DNA from: an uncultured Eubacteriales bacterium | Lineage (GTDB): Bacteria; Bacillota_A; Clostridia; Christensenellales; Aristaeellaceae | NCBI GenBank assembly: GCA_902775835.1 | Contig: CACYNZ010000040.1 | Location: forward strand, 1-15,636 | Reading direction: 5' to 3' | DNA: 15,636 bases | In this document: positions 7,851-14,746 of the stretch, piece after piece | Position numbering within the stretch: position 1 is the stretch's first letter | Layout: each line of letters begins with the position of its first letter | Translations under genes and position numbers: made by a program | The notes under the pieces: model-generated | Database searches by the model: none | The model's input: the letters and a program-made list of their open reading frames with translations, nothing else | What the model was told of the DNA's origin: nothing

Positions 7851-9665
7851 TCACAGATAATGGGAGGGCACGGAAAATGTCTGATAGAACTGCATGCCGC
7901 CCTTGCGCCCGGACGGAAGCGGCGCTTCCTCCAGCACCGCCACCCGGTCCAGACTGCCTGACAGATAGGCGTTCAGTTCCTCCTGCACATCCTCCATCCG
8001 TGTCATGGTGGCGCCGTATCTCCGGCACAGAAGCTCCCAGCCCTGCGGCTTCATGTCCCGCCACCACAGTTTTCGGTGCGCGCGCATGAGGCTGCGTTCC
8101 AGCTCCACAGCCGCCGGAATGTCCGCAGCTGCCGCGCTGAGCTGCCCGCGGTCCCCCTGCTGATAGGCGCTTCGGATCCTGCGCATCATCTCTGCCTTGC
8201 ACGCGGCACAGCGCAGTGTCAGACGCGTATACTCGATTTCCACATCGTCCGCATCTTCCGGAAGCGCCGCGGCCGCCTTCTTCAGCGCGTCCTCATAGGC
8301 CTGCATGTCCACCCCGGGGTATTCCGTAAACGGATACAGCATGTCTCCCCAGATCAGGCCTTTACCGGCCCGGATGTCCCTCGTGTCCGGGAAAAAGGCG
8401 GCCATGGCCTGGATATACACTTCCTCCCGCCCGGAAATCCGCCGGCCCATTTCCTTCCACTGCGCTTCATCCAGTTTTCCGGTCCAGCAGGCTTCGGAGA
8501 ACAGCGCAAGCCGCGAAAGAGCCAGGAAGCAGTCCGTTTCATTGCCGTCATCGCCCCAGATCGTGGCCAGCACATGCTTCACGCCGTGGCGCAGGCATGC
8601 TTCCAGTGCCGGAACCATGGTGGCGTCCGCCATCCGGAAGTCCGGCAGAAAGCCGTGCCAGGTATGCATTCCGCCAGCGAACCACACCGGACGCTGCATC
8701 TCCTCATGCCGCAGAAGCATCCGGTCATAATGCGCCGGATCGGTGTGCTCATAGTCCCAGTAGCACAGTTCGGCCTCCGGCAGGTTTGCCAGGGCCTGCT
8801 GCGGAACCACAGCCTTCGGGTCATAATAGTCCGCGCCGGCACTGGCCAGGCGGAAGAACATGTCGGACCAGAGCATGGGCTCAAACCCGTGCTTTCTGCA
8901 CAGTCCGGCCACCCGGTTCATGTGCCGGGTGAGCAGATCAAACCGGTCCACGGCCCCGTGGATCGAATAGTATCTTCCAAGCCCCACGGAAGCCGCCTCG
9001 TCCATGCCGATATGGATGCGGCGGGAGCGGAAATTGCTCCGCATGGCCTTGATTTCCGCCTCTATGAACGCGTAGGCGTCCTCGTCATCGCACAGAAGCA
9101 CCGTGGCCTGATCCCGGATGGGAATGCTCCGGTTCCACTGCAGGAAGGATCCCAGATGCGCCAGTGTCTGGATGCAGGGCACCACTTCCACGCCAAGCTC
9201 CAGGGCATAGTCGTCAATTGCCCGCAGTTCCTCAGACGTATACCTGCCCCGCAGATAGCCGAAGTAGGGATAGTCCTCCAGTGTATACAGATCTTCCGTA
9301 TACAGCATGAACAGGTTCATGCCCAGCGCGGCCGTGCGGTCAAGCAGGCGGAACACGGCTTCCTTCTTCAGCACAGCCCCGCGGGACACATCCACCATGA
9401 CCCCGCAGTGCTCAAAATGCTTCTGCTGACGCACATGCATTTCCGCGTCCTTTCCCTGTTCCCGGACATGGCAGGAAAGCAGGAACAGGCCGCGGCATAT
9501 GGCCGGACCGCTCTCACCGGCAATCTTTCCCCGGCCGCCTGCCCAGTCGATCTGCAGCCCGTCCCCGGCTTCCAGTTCAAGTTCCCCTCCAAGATCCACG
9601 CCCGTCAGATCCGCCATGCGCCGGCGCAGAACATCCATGCTCATTTCCGCAAAGATCCCGTCCAT
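7851..9665 (-). CDS. GH20 beta-N-acetylhexosaminidase, intracellular GH20C-like
   Basis: This 604-residue glycoside hydrolase family 20 enzyme should remove non-reducing terminal beta-GlcNAc (or GalNAc) by substrate-assisted catalysis. The paired catalytic residues are D222 and E223 in IHIGMDEA. The barrel is recognisable from HFEHCGVMVDVSRG (83-96), NLFMLYTEDLYTLEDYPYFGYLRGRYT (117-143), VVPCIQTLAHLG (161-172) and, further on, LWSDMFFR and TIWGDDGNETD. An N-terminal region of about 80 residues precedes the barrel and a helical C-terminus follows it. The absence of a signal peptide and the overall style resemble the cytosolic GH20C of Streptococcus pneumoniae, which lies in an N-glycan locus. 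AGGA lies 8 bases before the ATG. It is the first gene of the leftward operon and is divergent from the M20 gene, with a cre match in its leader. Confidence 0.95.
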   Translation of the reverse strand: MDGIFAEMSMDVLRRRMADLTGVDLGGELELEAGDGLQIDWAGGRGKIAGESGPAICRGLFLLSCHVREQGKDAEMHVRQQKHFEHCGVMVDVSRGAVLKKEAVFRLLDRTAALGMNLFMLYTEDLYTLEDYPYFGYLRGRYTSEELRAIDDYALELGVEVVPCIQTLAHLGSFLQWNRSIPIRDQATVLLCDDEDAYAFIEAEIKAMRSNFRSRRIHIGMDEAASVGLGRYYSIHGAVDRFDLLTRHMNRVAGLCRKHGFEPMLWSDMFFRLASAGADYYDPKAVVPQQALANLPEAELCYWDYEHTDPAHYDRMLLRHEEMQRPVWFAGGMHTWHGFLPDFRMADATMVPALEACLRHGVKHVLATIWGDDGNETDCFLALSRLALFSEACWTGKLDEAQWKEMGRRISGREEVYIQAMAAFFPDTRDIRAGKGLIWGDMLYPFTEYPGVDMQAYEDALKKAAAALPEDADDVEIEYTRLTLRCAACKAEMMRRIRSAYQQGDRGQLSAAAADIPAAVELERSLMRAHRKLWWRDMKPQGWELLCRRYGATMTRMEDVQEELNAYLSGSLDRVAVLEEAPLPSGRKGGMQFYQTFSVPSHYL

Positions 9666-9696
9666 TGCCCGTTTCCTTTCTGATTCGAATTTGTGC

Positions 9697-9711
9697 AGAT
9701 TCCGTTTTCAT
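9697..9711 (-). promoter_or_regulatory. Putative CcpA cre site in the leader of the glycan operon
   Basis: On the minus strand these 15 bases read ATGAAAACGGAATCT, which fits every fixed position of the Bacillus consensus WTGNAANCGNWNNCW. The site lies 32 bases upstream of the GH20 start codon and overlaps the end of a possible -10 (TATGAA, 9711-9716), a position typical for repression by CcpA. It would place the operon under carbon catabolite repression. The consensus is degenerate, so a chance match is possible, and no CcpA gene is visible in the window. Confidence 0.5.
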
Positions 9712-9745
9712 TCATAATTCGCTGCCGCATGCCTGATTCCTTCAT
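9711..9745 (-). promoter_or_regulatory. Possible promoter of the leftward glycan operon
   Basis: The best -10 candidate upstream of GH20 on the minus strand is TATGAA (9711-9716). No good -35 lies at the usual distance (the hexamer 17 bases upstream is GAATCA), so the promoter may be weak or activator dependent. A promoter must exist in 9666-9859, because GH20 is the first gene on this strand after a divergent gene. The 8-base palindrome ATTCGAAT (9683-9690) lies further downstream in the leader. Confidence 0.3.
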
Positions 9746-9801
9746 GGCCCGGATGCAGCTTTTCGCGATTTCTCATTCCCTGAAAAAGCGCCTCCGGCCG
9801 G

Positions 9802-9830
9802 TAGGCATGCCGCCGTCAAAAGCGTATAAT
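9802..9830 (+). promoter_or_regulatory. Sigma-A-type promoter of the M20 amidohydrolase gene
   Basis: A perfect TATAAT (9825-9830) is preceded at 17 bases by TAGGCA (9802-9807), which matches TTGACA at four of six positions. Transcription would start near 9837, giving a leader of about 23 bases before the ATG at 9860. The -35 region overlaps the perfect palindrome GGCATGCC (9804-9811), which could be a regulator site. Confidence 0.65.
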
Positions 9831-9859
9831 GTACATGGCCTTTGAAAGGAGCGAAAAAC

Positions 9860-11053
9860 ATGAATTATCAGGATGCCTACATGAACGAGGAAGAACTCAT
9901 CCGTCTGCGCCGGGAAATCCACATGCACCCGGGACTTGCCTGGGATGTGGATGAAACGGCAGACATTGTCTGCCGCGAGCTCGAGAGTTTCGGCATTCCC
10001 TATGAGCGCGGCCTTTACGGCCGCAATACCGTGACCGTCACCATCCGGGATGATCTGAGCGGGTTCACCATCGGACTGCGCGCTGACATGGACGCACTGC
10101 CCATTCAGGAAGTCGACCGCGGACAGCCCTATATTTCCCGGAACCCCGGCATCATGCACGCCTGCGGGCATGACGCGCATACCGCCATGATGATCGAGAC
10201 GGCCAAAGCCCTGTGGAGCATCCGGGATCAGCTGCGATGCCGGGTCCGAATCCTTTTCCAGCCCTGTGAGGAAAGCCGGCCCTCCGGTGCCCGGACCATG
10301 TGCGAGCACGGCGTCATGAAGGATATCGACTGCATTGTCATGTGCCATGTCAACTGCGGCGATCCCTGCGGCACGCCCTCCTGCTGCAGCGGCATCACCA
10401 ACGCCACCTCCACGCCCTTCCGCATCACCACCTTCGGTGAGAGCGTGCATGTGGCCAGTCCGCACAGGGGCAAGGACGCCCTGCTCATGGGCGTACGCAT
10501 CTATGAGGGCATTCAGCAGATGCTCTCCCGGCAGATCGACCCCTTTGCGCCCTGCGTCATCGCCGTGTGCACCATGCAGGCCGGCACCACCCGTGCCCGC
10601 AATGCGGACAGATGCGAAATGACCGGCTCGATCCGCTGCTTCGATGACAGGGTCCTGAACTGGATCCGGCAGCGCATGGACCGGCTCTGCGCCAGTGTCT
10701 GTTCGGACCTGGAAGGCTCCTACGAGCTGGAGATTGATCCGGAACCGCTGCCCGTGGCCGTCAACAATGATGCCATGTACCGCGCCTTTGCGGACACATG
10801 CCGCAATGTGCTCGGTGAAGGCGGCCTGGCCCCGCTTCTGCCCTCGCCCGGCGGGGAGGATTTCGCGTACTATGAAAAGGAAAAGCCGGGACTCCTCTTC
10901 GGGCTCGGTTGCCGGAACGACGAGAAAGGCTTCAACCGTCCGGCGCATACGGACACCTGGGATCTGGACGAGCACGCGCTGATCACGGGCGTACGGCTGT
11001 TCGTGCAGTTCATTCTGGATCACATGGACGGCATTCCCGGGCTCCGCGCCTGA
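9860..11053 (+). CDS. M20-family metal-dependent amidohydrolase (M20D, hippurate hydrolase-like)
   Basis: This 397-residue cytoplasmic metallohydrolase belongs to the M20D group, whose members cleave N-acyl amino acids or deacetylate metabolites such as N-acetyl-diaminopimelate. The binuclear metal ligands expected for the group are visible: C102 and H104 in HACGHDAH, E138 in QPCEE, H162 in MCHV and H363 in AHTDTWDLDE. The small dimerisation domain is interrupted by GESVHVASP (about 193-201), a variant of the usual G-x-x-x-H-A-A-x-P. ATG 9860 is chosen because AAAGGAG stands 8 bases before it; an in-frame TTG at 9842 lies inside that leader. It is divergent from the glycan operon and not followed by an obvious terminator. 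The substrate cannot be told from the sequence. Its position hints at an acylated amino acid or amino sugar, but it may be unrelated to the operon. Confidence 0.92.
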   Translation: MNYQDAYMNEEELIRLRREIHMHPGLAWDVDETADIVCRELESFGIPYERGLYGRNTVTVTIRDDLSGFTIGLRADMDALPIQEVDRGQPYISRNPGIMHACGHDAHTAMMIETAKALWSIRDQLRCRVRILFQPCEESRPSGARTMCEHGVMKDIDCIVMCHVNCGDPCGTPSCCSGITNATSTPFRITTFGESVHVASPHRGKDALLMGVRIYEGIQQMLSRQIDPFAPCVIAVCTMQAGTTRARNADRCEMTGSIRCFDDRVLNWIRQRMDRLCASVCSDLEGSYELEIDPEPLPVAVNNDAMYRAFADTCRNVLGEGGLAPLLPSPGGEDFAYYEKEKPGLLFGLGCRNDEKGFNRPAHTDTWDLDEHALITGVRLFVQFILDHMDGIPGLRA

Positions 11054-11075
11054 GCATCCTTTTCCGCTTCATGCA

Positions 11076-11104
11076 TTGCCACCGCAGGCGAACCGGGATA
11101 TAAT
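11076..11104 (+). promoter_or_regulatory. Strong sigma-A-type promoter of the polyphosphate phosphotransferase gene
   Basis: TTGCCA (11076-11081, five of six to TTGACA) and a perfect TATAAT (11099-11104) are separated by exactly 17 bases. Transcription should begin near 11111, about 53 bases before the ATG. It lies only 22 bases after the stop of the M20 gene, so the downstream gene has its own expression, although read-through from the M20 gene is also possible. Confidence 0.75.
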
Positions 11105-11163
11105 AAGGGCACATGCAAACCGTTTTCCTTTCCATAAAGACGCATAGTTCAGGAGGTGCATCC

Positions 11164-12654
11164 ATGCTCAAGGATTTCGAGAGTGTCAAACCGGACGACA
11201 AGGAAAACCTCAATGAGGAAATATCCCAGTACCGCAGCCGGCTGATGGCGCAGCAGCAGCTGATCCGCGACGGCAAAATCCCGGTCATCGTGCTGGTGGA
11301 AGGCTGGTCCGCCGCCGGCAAGGGCAGTCTGATCAAGGAACTGATTTCCGAGATTGACCCCCGCTTCTATCATGTCTTCTCGCCCCAGGTCATTCCTGAA
11401 AAGGAAGCGCGCTATCCCTTCCTCTATCCCTTCGCCACCGCCATCCCGGAAAACGGGAAAATCGTGTTCATGGATTCCGGCTGGATGGAGGCCGTGGTCC
11501 GCGCCTTCCACAGCCGTGAAATCACGCCCGGCGAATACCGGAGCCGCGTGCGCCAGGTCTGTGAGTTTGAGCGTCAGCTGCGCGACGGCGGGTACATGAT
11601 CCTCAAACTTTTCCTGCATATCGAGAAGGATGAGCAGCGCTCCCGGCTGCTCGAGCTGAAAAAGAATCTCGACACCCAGTGGCGGGTCACGGACCAGGAT
11701 CTGTGGCAGCACCGCGAATACAAGCGGATCCGTGAGGCCTATGACGATTTCATGGACTCCACCGACGAGATCATACCCTGGCATGTGCTGGACGGTTCCC
11801 ACCGCAAGCAGGCCGTGCGCGATGCCCTGAAGCTTCTCGTGGAAGGCATCGACCATCATCTCAGTGCCGGGCGTTATGTGGGCGAGCCGTTCGAGGAGAG
11901 CTTCCATCTTCTGGACATGCCGAAACTGAAGGACGTGGACCTGAGCCCGAAGCTGGACGACGACGTTTACAAGAAAAAGCTCAAGAAGCTGCAGGCAAGG
12001 CTCAGCGAGCTCCATAACCAGATCTACCGCCTGAAGATCCCCGTGGTCCTGTGCTATGAGGGCTGGGACGCCGCTGGCAAGGGCGGCAACATCCGCCGTG
12101 TGGCCTATCCCCTGGATCCCCGCGGCGTGGACGTGATGCCCATTGCCTCCCCCGAACCCCACGAACTGAACCGCCAGTACCTGTGGCGTTTCTGGACGCG
12201 CCTGCCCCGGAGCGGACACATTGTCATCTTTGACCGGACCTGGTACGGACGCGTCATGGTGGAGCGGCTGGAGGGCTTCTGTTCGGAAAAGGACTGGAAG
12301 CGCGCCTACAACGAGATCAATGAGTTCGAGCGCCAGCTCACCGACTGGGGTGCCGTGGTGCTGAAGTTCTGGATCCATATCGACAGCCAGACCCAGCTGG
12401 AGCGGTTCACCGACCGCCAGAACACACCGGAAAAGCAGTGGAAGATCACCGAGGAAGACTGGCGCAACCGCGAAAAGTGGGATCAGTATGAAGAAGCCGT
12501 GGATGAAATGCTTCAGAAAACGTCCACCAGGAACGCGCCATGGTTTATCATCGAGTCCAATGACAAAAAATATGCACGCATCCGGACTCTGGAAATCATC
12601 ATCGAGCATCTGGAGCGCGCATGCCGGGACCGCATCGAAAAGACCCTTGAATAA
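11164..12654 (+). CDS. pap: Two-domain PPK2-family polyphosphate:AMP phosphotransferase
   Basis: This 496-residue protein is two fused PPK2 domains, as in the class II enzymes that transfer phosphate from polyphosphate to AMP, giving ADP. Domain 1 (about 15-235) has the Walker A EGWSAAGKGS (46-55) and a Walker B-like FMDSGWM with D104. Domain 2 (about 265-490) has EGWDAAGKGG (299-308) and FDRTWYGR with D357 and R358. Only the second domain keeps the D-R-x-W-Y lid signature, so it is the likely active half and the first may be structural or regulatory. The length suits the family (about 475-500). The start is ATG 11164, with AGGAGG at a 7-base spacing. An upstream in-frame ATG at 11113 lies almost at the predicted transcription start and has no ribosome binding site. 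It stands alone under its own promoter and serves nucleotide and energy balance or stress survival, not glycan breakdown. Confidence 0.95.
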   Translation: MLKDFESVKPDDKENLNEEISQYRSRLMAQQQLIRDGKIPVIVLVEGWSAAGKGSLIKELISEIDPRFYHVFSPQVIPEKEARYPFLYPFATAIPENGKIVFMDSGWMEAVVRAFHSREITPGEYRSRVRQVCEFERQLRDGGYMILKLFLHIEKDEQRSRLLELKKNLDTQWRVTDQDLWQHREYKRIREAYDDFMDSTDEIIPWHVLDGSHRKQAVRDALKLLVEGIDHHLSAGRYVGEPFEESFHLLDMPKLKDVDLSPKLDDDVYKKKLKKLQARLSELHNQIYRLKIPVVLCYEGWDAAGKGGNIRRVAYPLDPRGVDVMPIASPEPHELNRQYLWRFWTRLPRSGHIVIFDRTWYGRVMVERLEGFCSEKDWKRAYNEINEFERQLTDWGAVVLKFWIHIDSQTQLERFTDRQNTPEKQWKITEEDWRNREKWDQYEEAVDEMLQKTSTRNAPWFIIESNDKKYARIRTLEIIIEHLERACRDRIEKTLE

Positions 12655-12667
12655 TCCCTCCTGACAC

Positions 12668-12701
12668 AGACAGCGGCATGGTTTCAGCCATGCCGCTGTC
12701 T
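12668..12701. terminator. 14-bp perfect hairpin between convergent genes, probable transcription terminator
   Basis: Bases 12668-12681 and 12688-12701 pair perfectly (14 base pairs) around the loop TTTCAG. The hairpin begins 14 bases after the polyphosphate gene stop and ends 12 bases before the stop of the opposing serine hydrolase gene, the usual place for a bidirectional terminator. The tract after the stem on the plus strand is only TTCAT and no T run follows on the minus strand, so intrinsic termination may be weak or helped by other factors. Confidence 0.7.
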
Positions 12702-12712
12702 TCATAGATGCT

Positions 12713-13765
12713 TTACCGCAGGCCCATATCGCGGAACTTATCCCAGGCAAGGGAGTGCAGATGCCTGCGGAACGCAAACAGCGCCTCACTGGTGCGGCTT
12801 GGATAGACACGGTTGCTCAGCAGGAGCACATAGAACCCCGTCTCCGGCTCCACCAGCAGGCTTGTGCCGGTGAATCCGGTATGCCCGAAACAGGGGTCCG
12901 GTACATCCGGACCGAAAAAGGTGTCCGGTATGCCTGCGATCTGGAAGCCGAGCCCTCTGTGGGCTGCCTGGCCCCGGGTATGATTGCGCCTAGCCAGCTC
13001 CAGGGTTTCCGGCTTCAGAAAGGATCCGCCTCCCGAAGCGAGCATGCCCGCAAACACTTCCCCGTCCTTCAGCGGCATGAACACCCCGGCATTTCCCGAA
13101 TTTCCGCGCAGGAAGCGGGCGTTCTCATCGTGCACGATTCCGATCCATGGCTTCCCGCTTGTCCGGTCCACTTCCGTGGCCGCACATCTGTCCCGTCTCC
13201 GGGGACAGTAGCAGGTGTCCTCCATGCCCAGCGGCAGGAACACGCGCTCCCGAGCTATGTCCATGAGCCGTCCGCCATAGAGCGTTTCCAGCATCTTCCC
13301 GAGCAGGATATACCCGATGCAGGAGTAGACCGGCTTTTCCCCCGGCTTGCCCTGCAGCGGATGCGCGAATATGGCCTTGAGCGCCTCATCCGGGCCAGCG
13401 CACTCCTCTTCCAGCCAGAAGTCCGGCACAAACCCGGCGGTATGCGTCATCAGCTGGTACACGGTAATGCCGCTTTTGTCCGGCGGTGCCTGCGGGTACA
13501 GATCCCCGACCCGGGTTTCCAGAGTCCAGGCGCCCTCCTCCACCGCTTTGAGCGCCAGCATGGTGGGCCCGAGAATCTTCGAAAGGGACGCCATATCCCA
13601 GAGTGTGTTCCGGTCCACCGGCGTGTCTCCGGGCAGCGGAGCTTCCCCGACAAACGCCTCGGCCAGCACCTGTGTGCCCAAGCCGATGGCAGCGGCAGCG
13701 GCGGGAAACGCGCCGATTGCGCGTCCCTCTTCCAGCTGCGCGCGTAAAAATTCCTGCATGTTCAT
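12713..13765 (-). CDS. Beta-lactamase-family serine hydrolase next to murQ
   Basis: This 350-residue protein of the class C beta-lactamase/D-alanyl-D-alanine carboxypeptidase fold has the catalytic SLSK motif (S60 and K63), a second motif YSC (147-149) and a third motif HTG (295-297). The usual second motif is YxN (YSN); the cysteine here is unusual. No signal peptide is seen, so it may be cytoplasmic. It is divergent from murQ. In Bacillus subtilis the murQ cluster also holds a member of this family (ybbE), which supports a role in muropeptide or cell-wall fragment processing. An esterase or peptidase acting on another substrate is equally possible. ATG 13765 is preferred because AAAGGA lies 6 bases upstream; an in-frame GTG at 13783 would add six residues made of that leader. 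A perfect hairpin follows the gene. Confidence 0.9.
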   Translation of the reverse strand: MNMQEFLRAQLEEGRAIGAFPAAAAAIGLGTQVLAEAFVGEAPLPGDTPVDRNTLWDMASLSKILGPTMLALKAVEEGAWTLETRVGDLYPQAPPDKSGITVYQLMTHTAGFVPDFWLEEECAGPDEALKAIFAHPLQGKPGEKPVYSCIGYILLGKMLETLYGGRLMDIARERVFLPLGMEDTCYCPRRRDRCAATEVDRTSGKPWIGIVHDENARFLRGNSGNAGVFMPLKDGEVFAGMLASGGGSFLKPETLELARRNHTRGQAAHRGLGFQIAGIPDTFFGPDVPDPCFGHTGFTGTSLLVEPETGFYVLLLSNRVYPSRTSEALFAFRRHLHSLAWDKFRDMGLR

Positions 13766-13794
13766 GCTTTTTCCTTTCTCCACGGGATGAATTC

Positions 13795-13803
13795 TGCTAT
13801 ACT
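13795..13803 (+). promoter_or_regulatory. Extended -10 promoter of murQ
   Basis: TGC followed by TATACT (13795-13803) forms an extended -10 element. No convincing -35 exists at 17 bases (TTTCTC), as is common for extended -10 promoters. The start would be near 13810, about 30 bases before the ATG. Confidence 0.55.
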
Positions 13804-13814
13804 TTCAGTATTGC
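13796..13814. promoter_or_regulatory. Operator-like palindrome overlapping the murQ -10 and start site
   Basis: GCTATACTTTCAGTATTGC is an inverted repeat with seven of eight pairs and a TTC centre. It covers the -10 hexamer and the likely transcription start of murQ and lies in the shared control region with the divergent serine hydrolase, so a bound repressor could control both. The regulator is not in the window; an RpiR-type (MurR-like) protein is one guess. Confidence 0.4.
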
Positions 13815-13840
13815 CTGACAAAAACAGGAGGAATGCTTTC

Positions 13841-14746
13841 ATGGAACTCAAAAAACTGGATACAGAGCAGCGCAATCCCCGAACCATGCATATCGATACG
13901 CTCTCCACCATCGACATGGTGCGCCTGATCAACGAAGAAGACCACCGCTGTGCCGAAGCGGTGCAGGAAGTGCTTCCCGAAATCGCCCGAAGTGTGGACC
14001 TGATCTATGACTGCATTCATCAGGGCGGCCGGCTGTTCTATGCCGGTGCCGGCACTTCCGGACGTCTCGGCGTGCTGGACGCGGCCGAGTGCCCGCCCAC
14101 CTATGGTGTATCCCCGGACCTGGTCGTCGGACTCATTGCCGGCGGGCCGCCTGCCTTCCTCAAGGCCGTGGAAGGCGCGGAAGACAACCGTGAGCTGGGA
14201 CGCCAGGACCTGGAGGCTCATCAGTTCACATCACGCGACGCCCTGGTGGGCATTGCCGCCAGCGGACGCACGCCCTATGTCATCGGCGCCATGGACTACG
14301 CGCGCTCTCTCGGCGCCCCGGTCATGGCCCTGGTATGCTGCCGTGACAGTGAGCTTTCCCGGCATGCGGATGTCACCATGGCACCCATTCCAGGCCCGGA
14401 AGTGGTCACCGGCTCTTCCCGCATGAAAAGCGGCACCTGCCAGAAACTGGTGCTCAACATGCTCTCCACCTGTGTCATGATCCGCCTGGGCAAGGTGTAC
14501 GGCAACCTCATGGTGGACGTGCGCGCCAGCAACGAAAAGCTTGTGCACCGGGCCATCTCCATTGTGGTCACGGCCACCGGCTGCGATGAGTCAGCCGCCC
14601 TGCAGGCCCTGAACGCCTGCGGTTTTTCCTGCAAGACAGCCATCATCATGATCCTGCTGGGCCTCGGCCCCAAAGAGGCACAGGCAGCCCTTGACGCCTC
14701 CGAAGGCCGGATTGCGCAGACCATTGCCGGCTTCAAAAAGTCCTGA
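13841..14746 (+). CDS. murQ: N-acetylmuramic acid 6-phosphate etherase MurQ
   Basis: MurQ removes the lactyl ether from N-acetylmuramic acid 6-phosphate, giving GlcNAc-6-P and D-lactate in peptidoglycan salvage. The 301 residues match the family length (298 in E. coli). The SIS domain shows the signature FYAGAGTSGRLGVLDAAECPPT (66-87). E83 in DAAECPPT and D115 in EGAED fall at the same numbers as the catalytic residues of the E. coli enzyme. Further signatures are GIAASGRTPYV and TGSSRMKSGTCQKLVLNMLST, followed by a C-terminal UBA-like helical tail. ATG 13841 has AGGAGG at a 9-base spacing; the reading frame stays open upstream, but that region holds the promoter. The gene stands alone on its strand between two serine hydrolase genes, without the murP or murR partners often seen. 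Its stop codon abuts the stop codon of the opposing downstream gene. Confidence 0.97.
   Translation: MELKKLDTEQRNPRTMHIDTLSTIDMVRLINEEDHRCAEAVQEVLPEIARSVDLIYDCIHQGGRLFYAGAGTSGRLGVLDAAECPPTYGVSPDLVVGLIAGGPPAFLKAVEGAEDNRELGRQDLEAHQFTSRDALVGIAASGRTPYVIGAMDYARSLGAPVMALVCCRDSELSRHADVTMAPIPGPEVVTGSSRMKSGTCQKLVLNMLSTCVMIRLGKVYGNLMVDVRASNEKLVHRAISIVVTATGCDESAALQALNACGFSCKTAIIMILLGLGPKEAQAALDASEGRIAQTIAGFKKS

Noticed and set aside
6628..8089. Overlapping plus-strand open frames of 227 and 403 codons opposite the kinase and SIS genes.
   Set aside because: Low-complexity H/P/R-rich translations with no family resemblance; the minus-strand genes explain the region fully.
8076..9683. A 535-codon open frame opposite GH20.
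   Set aside because: It is a shadow of GH20: same composition bias, no motifs, no ribosome binding site, and it covers the GH20 start and ribosome binding site.
9773..12810. Long minus-strand open frames opposite the M20 gene (9773-11023) and the polyphosphate gene (11149-12810).
   Set aside because: Both real genes have catalytic motifs, ribosome binding sites and promoters. The opposite frames show none of these and even run through the hairpin and the neighbour's end.
13766..13783. GTG at 13783 as the start of the serine hydrolase next to murQ.
   Set aside because: The extra residues are encoded by the AAAGGA leader itself; ATG 13765 has that ribosome binding site at the right distance.
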